A stretch of DNA of 12,178 nt. Source: Bacteroidaceae bacterium (lineage in GTDB: Bacteria > Bacteroidota > Bacteroidia > Bacteroidales > Bacteroidaceae). Under the pieces are notes generated by a model, which was given only the letters and a program-made list of their open reading frames with translations, was not told the DNA's origin and did no database searches. The stretch is taken from positions 1-12,178 of the forward strand of contig JABUUG010000066.1 of the NCBI GenBank assembly GCA_021443285.1. Direction: 5' to 3'. The position numbers were made by a program, and so were the translations under genes. Below, one piece after another: positions 5,528 to 12,178 of the stretch (positions are counted from its first letter, which is position 1; each line of letters opens with the position of its first letter).

Positions 5528-8149
5528 CGTGGCGATAATCTTCTCCCCGTCCTTCCTGATTAGAATTGTGTCATCAGTCTTCAGGGTTTCTGCCAAGAGC
5601 AACTCACACACATTGTCCTCAACATAACTCTGCAATGCACGCTTCAGCGGACGAGCGCCGTACTGTATGTCATAGCCCTTATCAGCTATGAAATCCTTTG
5701 CTTCAGGAGTAATTTCTATATGGTAGCCAAGCTCCTCAACACGGATAATAAGGTCGCGCAGTTCTATGTCAATAATCTTGTTTATCGCCTCTTTAGAAAG
5801 CTGGTCGAACATTATTATCTCATCAAGACGGTTGAGGAACTCGGGTGCAAACTGCTTTTCAAGGCTCTTCTGTATTATACTGCGTGCAAATTCCTTGTTC
5901 TTATCGTCCTGCATATTGCGGGAGTTGATACGGTCAAAACCTATACCATTGCCAAAGTCCTTGAGTTGCCGTGTACCGGCATTGCTTGTCATAATGATTA
6001 TGGTGTTGGAGAAATCGATGAGTCTGCCGTTTCCGTCGGTCATACGGCCCTCGTCGAGTACCTGCAATAGCATATTGAACACGTTGGAGTGAGCTTTTTC
6101 TATCTCATCGAGCAGTACTATGGAGTAAGGCTTACGACGCACACGCTCTGTCAGCTGTCCACCCTCCTCAAAACCGACATATCCGGGAGGGGCTCCGACG
6201 AGGCGGGATGTGTTGAAGCTTTCGGAATACTCGCTCATATCGACGCGTATTATTGCGTCAGGTGTGCCGAACATCTCTTCTGCGAGTTTCTTTGCGAGGT
6301 GTGTCTTGCCGACACCTGTCGGTCCGAGGAACATAAATGCCCCGATAGGATGATTCTTCGGCCGTAGCCCGATACGGTTGCGCTGTATTGCCTTCACCAT
6401 TTTCTCTATGGCAGAATCCTGCGCAATGACTTTGGAGCGGAGCACCGCTGCCATCTGCCTGAGACGTTTTCCCTCGGCCTCTTTTACGCGCGTAACGGGC
6501 ACTCCGCTCATCATTGAGACGACATCTGCCACCTGTTCCTCATTTACTGGGAAATAGTTTTCACGGCTCTCCTCGCAGAACTGCTGTTTCAGTTTCTGCA
6601 GTTCCTTTTCAAGCACTGTCTGGTCGTCGCGCAATTTTGCAGCGGTCTCAAAGTCCTGATTGTCAACCGCCTTCATTTTCTGCTTGCGCACCTCCTTTAT
6701 GCTGTTCTCCTTGTCGATTATTGGCTGTGGCACAGCAGCATTCTTGAGGTGTATGCGGGCTCCGACTTCGTCCATTGCATCAATCGCCTTGTCGGGGAAT
6801 GCACGGTCGGAGATATAGCGGTCGGTAAGCTCGACACACGCCTTGAGGGCGTCTGCACTGTATCTTACATGATGATGCTTCTCGTAACGGTCGCAGAGAT
6901 TCTCCAGTATCTCCAGAGTCTCTGTCTTGGTTGTTGCATCTACAATAACCTTCTGGAAACGACGTTCCATGGCACCGTCCTTCTCTATCGACTTGCGGTA
7001 TTCGTCAAGTGTTGTTGCTCCAATACACTGTACCGTTCCCCTTGCAAGTGCGGGTTTGAGGATATTTGCGCCATCCATCGTGCCGCTTGCAGAGCCTGAT
7101 CCGATGAGTGTGTGTATCTCATCAAGGAAGATTATTATGTTCGACTCTGTTTCCAGTTCGTTGATTATTGCCTTCATGCGTTCCTCAAACTGTCCGCGGT
7201 ATTTTGTTCCGGCAACAACTGCTGTCAGGTCAAGCGAGAGCAGACGCTTGTCATGCAGTATTGAAGATGCGGTTTTGTCGGCAATCATCTGCGCCAATCC
7301 CTCAACAATGGCACTCTTGCCTACACCTGGCTCACCTATGAGTACGGGATTGTTCTTCTTTCGGCGGCAGAGTATTTCCTGCACACGCTCCACTTCCTTC
7401 TGTCTTCCGACCATAGGGTCAAGTTTTCCGTCGCGTGCAGCCTGAGTAAGATCGGTGGAGAAATTGTCAAGAACAGGAGTCTTTGACTTGTTTCTGTCCT
7501 TCCTTTCATTCTTCACCGACTTTGAGTCGTCGCCCATAATCTCACTTTCAAACTCAGAGTCGTCATCACCCAGCGAGTTTGTAAATGGAGATGCGGACGA
7601 AGAAGTATTCTGCAATTGTTCCCTTTCCTCTTTATCGCCTATCCTTTCTCTACCTTCTTTACTCTCTCTACCATCTTTACCTTCATTTTCCCCAGTACCT
7701 TTTGTGTCAGCGCACTGTTCTTTATTTACAAGAGCCTTTATCTGGCTGTAGTTAAGGTTTTTCTCTTCAAGGAAGTCCTTCACGCTGTTGCGTGCCTGAC
7801 TGCTCATAAGAGCGAGAAGCACATGGATTGGCTCTACACTTCTGCTTCCAGAAGCGGCAGACTCCACCACCGCCATACGAATAAGATGGTTGGCGGAATC
7901 GGAAAGGTTTATGTTCACAACGTCCTCAACAGTCCCGTATGGCTTACCGACATGGCTTTCTATCTTGCCTTTCATTTCGGAGATGTCGATGTTGTTGTCT
8001 GAAAATATACGGATGTTGTCATCGGCATTGAGACGCAAAAAGCCGAGCAGAAGGTGTTCGGGCTCCACCGTATCGCAGTGGAGTCGCTGTGCTTCCTGCC
8101 GGGAGTATGTCAGCATCCGTGATGTCTCTTGGGAAAATTTCTGTGCCAC
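5510..8149 (-). CDS. clpC: ClpC-type AAA+ unfoldase, regulatory subunit of Clp protease
   Basis: This 879-residue HSP100 protein unfolds substrates and feeds them to ClpP in the cytoplasm. It has Clp-N repeats (about 1-145), a charged linker (145-225), AAA1 with Walker A GEPGVGKSA 272-280, Walker B FLDE 341-344 and arginines 396-397, and a short middle (UVR-like) domain around 485-525. AAA2 has Walker A GPTGVGKT 609-616, Walker B VLLDE 678-682, R774, and sensor-2 GAR 831-833. The loop I736-G737-F738 is the ClpP-docking motif, so this is ClpC rather than ClpB. The linker is longer and more repetitive than I expect. The start is GTG at 8147-8149: no in-frame ATG lies between it and the upstream stop, and the family N-terminus (KFSQE) begins here. 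The last six codons lie inside the inverted repeat shared with queE. Confidence 0.95.
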   Translation of the reverse strand: MAQKFSQETSRMLTYSRQEAQRLHCDTVEPEHLLLGFLRLNADDNIRIFSDNNIDISEMKGKIESHVGKPYGTVEDVVNINLSDSANHLIRMAVVESAASGSRSVEPIHVLLALMSSQARNSVKDFLEEKNLNYSQIKALVNKEQCADTKGTGENEGKDGRESKEGRERIGDKEEREQLQNTSSSASPFTNSLGDDDSEFESEIMGDDSKSVKNERKDRNKSKTPVLDNFSTDLTQAARDGKLDPMVGRQKEVERVQEILCRRKKNNPVLIGEPGVGKSAIVEGLAQMIADKTASSILHDKRLLSLDLTAVVAGTKYRGQFEERMKAIINELETESNIIIFLDEIHTLIGSGSASGTMDGANILKPALARGTVQCIGATTLDEYRKSIEKDGAMERRFQKVIVDATTKTETLEILENLCDRYEKHHHVRYSADALKACVELTDRYISDRAFPDKAIDAMDEVGARIHLKNAAVPQPIIDKENSIKEVRKQKMKAVDNQDFETAAKLRDDQTVLEKELQKLKQQFCEESRENYFPVNEEQVADVVSMMSGVPVTRVKEAEGKRLRQMAAVLRSKVIAQDSAIEKMVKAIQRNRIGLRPKNHPIGAFMFLGPTGVGKTHLAKKLAEEMFGTPDAIIRVDMSEYSESFNTSRLVGAPPGYVGFEEGGQLTERVRRKPYSIVLLDEIEKAHSNVFNMLLQVLDEGRMTDGNGRLIDFSNTIIIMTSNAGTRQLKDFGNGIGFDRINSRNMQDDKNKEFARSIIQKSLEKQFAPEFLNRLDEIIMFDQLSKEAINKIIDIELRDLIIRVEELGYHIEITPEAKDFIADKGYDIQYGARPLKRALQSYVEDNVCELLLAETLKTDDTILIRKDGEKIIATIVNNE
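7648..7680 (-). repeat. Tandem 18-nt repeat in the ClpC linker
   Basis: The 15-mers 7648-7662 and 7666-7680 (CTCTACC, then T or A, then TCTTTAC) differ at one base and are spaced 18 nt apart, which is six codons. They encode the charged hexads GKDGRE (157-162) and SKEGRE (163-168), and more degenerate units flank them. The tract is pyrimidine-rich on the plus strand. Confidence 0.7.
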
Positions 8150-8385
8150 AGTTTTATTTACTCTTTTACAATTTACAACTTAGCTATTGCTTTTGAATTG
8201 ATTATTTACGATTTAGCTATTGGTGAGTATCTTATTATTTCTTTGCAAGCGAAGCATCAAAGACGAATCATATTTGATTATCGGCAACTGGGCAAATTGC
8301 AAAATAATAAAATCACTAAATTTCAATAATTGGCTAAACAGTAATTAGTCAACGTAAATAGATATGCAATAACTATGCCAAAAGG
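8150..8385. other. clpC upstream region, 236 bp without a gene
   Basis: This AT-rich gap lies between the SulP stop and the clpC start, both on the minus strand, so it should hold the clpC promoter. I found no clear TAnnTTTG element. It does hold TTTACGATTTA joined to ATTTAGCTATTGG (8205-8223), with a partial third copy TTAGCTATTG at 8180-8189. The same words occur upstream of the SulP gene. A 6-bp hairpin (TCTTTG 8240-8245 with CAAAGA 8258-8263) is also present. I see no terminator behind the SulP gene. Confidence 0.6.
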
Positions 8386-10077
8386 TTAGTGGCACACTAT
8401 CTCTTCCGCTTTCTTCAGGGCTATGTTTATGTGCGGACAGATGTTATCTTTGCCCACAACTCTTTCAAAATGAGCTTTTTCAAGCTGAGACTGCACTTTC
8501 TCCGTTACTCCTGACAACACAATCTGAATACCCTCCTTTTTTGACATTTCGCAAAGGTTGGTAAGGTTATGTATGCCTGTAGAATCCACAAACGGCACTT
8601 TACGCATACGGATGATACGGACTTTCGGACGGTGCTGATGATGCAGAGTTGCCATCACCTCCTCAAACTTATTACCTGCCCCGAAGAAGAACGGGCCGTT
8701 TATCTCATACACCTCAACACCTTCAGGAATGATGAGGTGTTCGTTGTTCTCAAGTTGGAAGTCAGACTCCTCGTCTGCATCTATCTCATCCTTGATTACC
8801 TGCACCTCAGATGTCTCCGCCATACGCTTCATGAACAGCAGGCAGGCAATGATGAGCCCTATCTCTATGGCAACAGTAAGGTCGAAGATGATTGTCAGGA
8901 AGAATGTTACCCACAGCACAACAACGTCGCTCTTCGGGTTGTTCATAAGGTGCATTACAGAACGCCATCCGCTCATGCCATAGCTGACTATCACAAGCAC
9001 ACCGGCAAGACACGCCATAGGGATATACTGTGCCAATGGCATAAGGAAAAGGAAGATAATGAGCAGGACAACAGCATGCACGATACCTGCAATCGGTGAG
9101 CGTCCGCCGTTGTTTATGTTAGTCATTGTCCGCGCGATGGCACCTGTGGCAGGTATTCCTCCGAATATCGGGCTTGCAAGATTGGCAATGCCCTGTGCGA
9201 TAAGCTCTGTATTGGAATTGTGGTGGTCTCCGATTACGCCATCGGCCACAGCGGCTGAAAGCAGACTTTCTATTGCACCGAGCATGGCTATCGTAAGCGC
9301 AGGAGAGACGAGTTCCTTTATGCCCTCCCATGTCAGAACAGGCATTGCGGCTTCCGGTATGCTGTTGCTTATGGAAAAACGGTCGCCGATGGTTTCTATC
9401 GTATCGACACCGGCAAACTGCTTCAGGAGCAGGGCAGCAACTGTCATAACAACGATTGCAACAAGCGATCCCGGTATCTTCTTCACAAACATCGGGGTTA
9501 CAACGATTACCACCACAGATGCAATGCCAATCACCGCACTCCACATATCGATTGTACCGATACACTGGAAATAGGCAATCCATTTCTGGGTGAAGTCAGA
9601 TGGCACCGACTCCATTTGCAGTCCGAGCAAATCCTTTATCTGGGTGGTGAAGATGGTTACGGCAATACCCGAAGTGAAGCCCACAATGATTGGATAAGGG
9701 ATATATTTGATGATTGTGCCGAGTTTGAGAAGTCCGAACATAATCAGGAAGGCACCCGCCATCAGTGTGGCTATGGTCAGCCCCATCATGCCGTGTTCCT
9801 GTATAATGCCGTATATAATAATAATGAACGCGCCCGTAGGACCTCCTATCTGCACCTTGCTGCCGCCGAAAACAGAAATGATGAAACCGGCAACAATAGC
9901 AGTGATGATTCCCTTCTCCGGCGAAACACCAGAGGCAATGCCAAAGGCTATGGCAAGCGGAAGGGCAACAATGCCCACTATCACGCCCGCCATAAGGTCG
10001 GACATGAATTTCTTGTTGTTGTAATGCTTTAATGTGTGAACAATCTTTGGTCTGAAAACATCTTTAATAAACTGCAT
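8386..10077 (-). CDS. SulP-family inorganic anion transporter with STAS domain
   Basis: This 563-residue inner-membrane protein has the standard SulP plan: a membrane transport domain (about 25-415) and a cytoplasmic C-terminal STAS domain (about 453-560). Family marks are the start of the first helix (MSDLMAGVIVGIVALPLAIA), the QIGGPTGAF motif at 77-84, the YIPYPIIVGFTSGIA helix, and the conserved stretch with GGIPATGAIARTMTNI near 306-321. The STAS domain carries the DSTG loop at 498-501. Bacterial SulP proteins move sulfate, bicarbonate, dicarboxylates or other anions, usually with H+ or Na+; the sequence does not tell me which, and no carbonic anhydrase or sulfate-assimilation gene is nearby. 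The start is ATG 10075-10077. It has sizeable gaps on both sides (236 and 178 bp) and is probably its own transcription unit. Confidence 0.93.
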   Translation of the reverse strand: MQFIKDVFRPKIVHTLKHYNNKKFMSDLMAGVIVGIVALPLAIAFGIASGVSPEKGIITAIVAGFIISVFGGSKVQIGGPTGAFIIIIYGIIQEHGMMGLTIATLMAGAFLIMFGLLKLGTIIKYIPYPIIVGFTSGIAVTIFTTQIKDLLGLQMESVPSDFTQKWIAYFQCIGTIDMWSAVIGIASVVVIVVTPMFVKKIPGSLVAIVVMTVAALLLKQFAGVDTIETIGDRFSISNSIPEAAMPVLTWEGIKELVSPALTIAMLGAIESLLSAAVADGVIGDHHNSNTELIAQGIANLASPIFGGIPATGAIARTMTNINNGGRSPIAGIVHAVVLLIIFLFLMPLAQYIPMACLAGVLVIVSYGMSGWRSVMHLMNNPKSDVVVLWVTFFLTIIFDLTVAIEIGLIIACLLFMKRMAETSEVQVIKDEIDADEESDFQLENNEHLIIPEGVEVYEINGPFFFGAGNKFEEVMATLHHQHRPKVRIIRMRKVPFVDSTGIHNLTNLCEMSKKEGIQIVLSGVTEKVQSQLEKAHFERVVGKDNICPHINIALKKAEEIVCH

Positions 10078-10105
10078 AATCTTATTTACTATTTGACTAT
10101 CTGCT

Positions 10106-10144
10106 ATTTAGCTATTGGAAAACATTTGAAGATTTTACGATTTA
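10106..10144. repeat. Words shared with the clpC upstream region
   Basis: ATTTAGCTATTGG (10106-10118) is identical to 8211-8223, and TTTACGATTTA (10134-10144) is identical to 8205-8215. Here they are separated and in swapped order, 29-67 bp upstream of the SulP start codon. They are embedded in a loose tandem of TATTTAGC-like units. Confidence 0.55.
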
Positions 10145-10231
10145 CAAAAGATCTTTCTATTTATTCATTGCTGTCAGGATTATAAAATCGTCCGATAAAC
10201 AAATAAAAACACTTAAATCGTAGCCTCTGTG

Positions 10232-10251
10232 CCTTGTGCTGACGCGCAAGG
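10232..10251 (-). terminator. Hairpin 4 bp after the mltG stop
   Basis: CCTTGTGC (10232-10239) pairs with GCGCAAGG (10244-10251), 8 bp with one G-T, around the loop TGAC. It begins 4 bp beyond the mltG stop, where a terminator is expected. The nearest T-run on the minus strand is about 25 nt further on, so it may protect the RNA 3' end rather than terminate. Confidence 0.45.
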
Positions 10252-10255
10252 TTCA

Positions 10256-11287
10256 TCACTTGATCTTTCTCTTGTTCAGGGCATCCTGATAAGCCCTTGC
10301 GTTCCGCATGTGTTCCTCACTGTTGCTTGCGAAGATGTGTGTGCCGTCAAAGGCAGGACTTGCACAGAAGAAAACGTAGTCGTGCTTGTCGGGATTAAGC
10401 ACTGCGTCAAGCCCAGCCTTTGATGGTACACATATCGGACCTGGTGGCAGTCCCTCATACTTATATGTGTTGTATGGGCTGTCTATGGTGAGGTGCTTGA
10501 ATAGTATGCGCCGCAGGGTAAAGTCGCCGACTGCAAATTTCACTGTAGGGTCTGCCTGCAGTTTCATACCCTGCTTCAGACGGTTCAGATAGACTCCCGC
10601 AACCTTCGGCTTGTCTGAGTCGATGTTCGTTTCGCTATCGACAATGCTTGCAAGTGTGGCGACCTGGTCGGGTGTCAGTCCTATGGCATCAGCCTTTGCA
10701 CGGCGTTCGTCTGTCCAGAACTTGTCATGCTCTTTTGCCATTCGTTTCAACAGTTTCTCTGGGGTATCTGTCCAATAGAAGTCATATGTATCCGGGATGA
10801 AGATTGACGGGAACGTTTCCTTCGTATAACCAAGCGAGCTGATTATCACGCTGTCCGTGAACACCTTGATGTATTCCGCACTGTCTGTCAGGAGTTTGCC
10901 GTCAAGCTTTCTCGCCATGTCATATACTGTTCTCACCACAGGGACAGTAACCATCAGTGCGTCCTGTCTGCCGTTTCTGAGCTTCCTCACAAAGTTCAGC
11001 GCACCAATGTTTGTGTCAAGTATATACATTCCTGGCTTTATGTTTTCGTCATAGTCCAGATGTCTCGCTACTGTGGCAAAACCGCTCTGCCCTACAGTGG
11101 TAGCTATAGGCTTGAGTTTTGTCATCACGGAGTCGAATGTGTCGTCCCTGTCAATAAACAGTTTTTCCTCCTTACCCGTTCCTGATAGCGGAGTAAAGAG
11201 GAAATAATATACCAGCCAAACAATCGCGAACAAGCATATCAACGCTGGAATCAGGTATTTCACTGAAAGTAATCGCTTTTTATCCAT
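10256..11287 (-). CDS. mltG: Endolytic murein transglycosylase MltG (YceG-like)
   Basis: MltG is a membrane-anchored lytic transglycosylase that cuts nascent glycan strands at the outer face of the inner membrane and helps set glycan length. The protein has 343 residues, with a short basic N-terminus and one membrane anchor (about 11-32). The periplasmic YceG domain carries the catalytic motif ASIVDSET at 213-220, E219 being the expected catalytic glutamate, then VYLNRLKQGMKLQADPTV at 232-249, SPYNTYKYEGLPPGPI at 270-285 and the FFCASPAFDGTHIFA end motif near 306-320. The catalytic motif has Asp at 217 where other members often have Glu. The start is ATG 11285-11287. The neighbouring DUF4293 gene ends 156 bp upstream, beyond an inverted repeat, so mltG probably has its own promoter, which I could not locate. 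Confidence 0.93.
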   Translation of the reverse strand: MDKKRLLSVKYLIPALICLFAIVWLVYYFLFTPLSGTGKEEKLFIDRDDTFDSVMTKLKPIATTVGQSGFATVARHLDYDENIKPGMYILDTNIGALNFVRKLRNGRQDALMVTVPVVRTVYDMARKLDGKLLTDSAEYIKVFTDSVIISSLGYTKETFPSIFIPDTYDFYWTDTPEKLLKRMAKEHDKFWTDERRAKADAIGLTPDQVATLASIVDSETNIDSDKPKVAGVYLNRLKQGMKLQADPTVKFAVGDFTLRRILFKHLTIDSPYNTYKYEGLPPGPICVPSKAGLDAVLNPDKHDYVFFCASPAFDGTHIFASNSEEHMRNARAYQDALNKRKIK

Positions 11288-11316
11288 TATTTTACTTTAT
11301 TTTATGAAGTAAATGT

Positions 11317-11431
11317 GGAGTTAAAGGAGTTAAGAGAGTTAAAGGAGTTAAAGACAAATGACTGTTCTCAGATTCAGATTGGATACAAACCACATAGGTA
11401 ATGTCTTTAACTCCTTTACTTCCTTAACTCC
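11317..11431. repeat. GGAGTTAAA tandem inverted repeat between DUF4293 gene and mltG
   Basis: Four tandem 9-mers close to GGAGTTAAA fill 11317-11352. Three reverse-complement units (TTTAACTCC, TTTACTTCC, TTAACTCC) fill 11406-11431. The perfect core stem is 17 bp, 11340-11356 with 11402-11418, enclosing a 45-nt loop. A small 7-bp hairpin (TTTACTT 11291-11297 with AAGTAAA 11307-11313) sits just upstream of the mltG ATG. The element may end the rpoZ-DUF4293 transcript. Confidence 0.85.
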
Positions 11432-11443
11432 AATTTACAGAAC

Positions 11444-11899
11444 CTATCTTATTCTGTCAGCAGCCCTGACAAGTGCTTCATCCTTCAGTATCGCCCTGCG
11501 TGCAAGCAGTATGAACACGGCCGAAACTACTGGCAGGCATACCATGAACGAAGGCGAGAACTCTCCCATCGGAGAATATTGGAAATACACAAAATATGTT
11601 AAAGCCACATATTCCAAGACAAGAAACAGACAGCCTGTAGCACACAGCTTTGCCTGCTTTTTCCTATTCTTGAACGCCACGATTGCATACAACGATATAA
11701 GCATTACAACCAGTGGCAGCAGATGAAGGATGAATGATGTGAAAACTTTTTCTCCCGTACCAGTCTCAAGCCACAGGGAATAGAGAGTCGCATTTGCTGC
11801 CATATTTTCCGGGACGAAATATCCCAACGGCAGCGAGACAAAGACTGCAAGGGCGGCAACGGCGAGAAGAAGCCATACGGTTTGTATTCGCTGCCACAT
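11444..11899 (-). CDS. DUF4293-family integral membrane protein
   Basis: This 151-residue protein has four predicted membrane helices: about 7-28 (VWLLLAVAALAVFVSLPLGYF), 54-75, 85-106 and 118-135, joined by short loops with a basic cluster (KNRKKQ) after the second. The pattern and the N-terminal MWQRIQTVWLLLA fit DUF4293, a Bacteroidetes family of unknown function usually found next to rpoZ. That is its position here: it starts 3 bp after the rpoZ stop, so the two are translated from one message. The start is ATG 11897-11899. The protein ends in a charged tail (DEALVRAADRIR) with no further domain. Confidence 0.88.
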   Translation of the reverse strand: MWQRIQTVWLLLAVAALAVFVSLPLGYFVPENMAANATLYSLWLETGTGEKVFTSFILHLLPLVVMLISLYAIVAFKNRKKQAKLCATGCLFLVLEYVALTYFVYFQYSPMGEFSPSFMVCLPVVSAVFILLARRAILKDEALVRAADRIR

Positions 11900-11902
11900 T
11901 GC

Positions 11903-12178
11903 TTATCTGTCGTTATAGTGGTTGGAGTCCTGCTGTGGATTGCGGAAATATATCTGGTTGTCGATAAACTCCTGCGATGCGATGATAGTCGGCTTCGGCA
12001 GTTTCTCGTAGTAGCGAGAGATTTCTATCTGCTCGCGGTTCTCATATCTCTCATCAATCGTCTCGCTGTAAGAAGCAAACTCCTCAAGTTTAGATTTGAT
12101 TTCCTTCTTCATCTCCGCAGCTATCTGGTTTGAACGCTTTGCAATGATTGCTACGCTCTCATAGATATTGTCGGTGTC
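11903..12178 (-). CDS. rpoZ: RNA polymerase omega subunit, Bacteroidetes type (5' end missing)
   Basis: The frame is open to the right edge, and the visible part begins DTDNIYESVAIIAKRSNQIA, 22 residues before the internal ATG at 12112, so that ATG is not the start. The visible 91 residues cover most of a protein usually near 110 residues, with roughly 20 N-terminal residues outside. Omega binds beta-prime and helps assemble RNA polymerase. The NIYESVAIIAKRSNQIA helix is the conserved Rpb6/omega core. The rest (EFASYSETIDERYENREQ, then EISRYYEKLPKPTIIASQEF and IYFRNP) matches the divergent Bacteroidetes form. The stop is TAA 11903-11905, 3 bp before DUF4293. Confidence 0.9.
   Translation of the reverse strand, partial: DTDNIYESVAIIAKRSNQIAAEMKKEIKSKLEEFASYSETIDERYENREQIEISRYYEKLPKPTIIASQEFIDNQIYFRNPQQDSNHYNDR

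Noticed and set aside
11317..11431. A small CRISPR array
   Set aside because: The units are 9 nt with no spacers between them and are mirrored as a reverse complement. No cas gene is present.
11358..11726. A 122-codon plus-strand frame opposite DUF4293
   Set aside because: It begins in the inverted-repeat loop and runs antisense to a clear four-helix membrane protein.
12110..12112. ATG at 12112 as the start of rpoZ
   Set aside because: The 22 codons upstream to the edge encode the conserved omega core helix, so the gene is cut by the window rather than short.

Overview
The window looks like a chromosomal, mostly housekeeping segment of a Bacteroidales genome, probably Prevotellaceae (Prevotella in the broad sense). 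The reasons are the protein families (a DUF4923 secreted protein, DUF4293 directly behind a Bacteroidetes-type rpoZ, an ABC transporter with a TerB-like front end, a ClpC with an IGF loop), the absence of clear Shine-Dalgarno sequences, and two matches to the Bacteroidetes -7 promoter element TAnnTTTG. This assignment comes from recognising families, not from a database search. No phage, plasmid, CRISPR or transposase gene was seen.

Layout from left to right: the 3' part of a secreted DUF4923 gene (+) converges on rbfA (-), with a strong bidirectional terminator between them. Upstream of rbfA on the minus strand is a 995-residue ABCG-like transporter gene. A 315-bp divergent region then leads into a plus-strand pair, queD and queE, for queuosine (7-deazaguanine) precursor synthesis. 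queE converges on clpC (-) across a large inverted repeat. Further right, all on the minus strand, lie a SulP/STAS anion transporter, mltG, a DUF4293 membrane protein and the 3' part of rpoZ. The last two are 3 bp apart and almost certainly one operon.

The genes do not form one pathway. They cover ribosome maturation (rbfA), transcription (rpoZ), tRNA modification (queD, queE), protein quality control (clpC), peptidoglycan processing (mltG) and transport (ABC, SulP). Only queD-queE and rpoZ-DUF4293 are clear functional or operon pairs.

The most unusual content is non-coding. (i) A 34-nt hairpin-bearing repeat (33/34 identical) occurs in the queD-queE gap and again, in frame, inside the ABC transporter gene 3 kb away. 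(ii) Three gene boundaries carry long inverted repeats whose arms are built from tandem 7-9 nt units: NNTGATTT in the queD leader, AGTGAAT at queE/clpC and GGAGTTAAA at DUF4293/mltG. The queE/clpC copy runs into the last codons of clpC. (iii) The regions upstream of clpC and of the SulP gene share the words TTTACGATTTA and ATTTAGCTATTGG. (iv) Two 8-bp hairpins with the same GC-TGAC-GC tip lie between genes. These look like related classes of short dispersed elements and are the best candidates for something undescribed.
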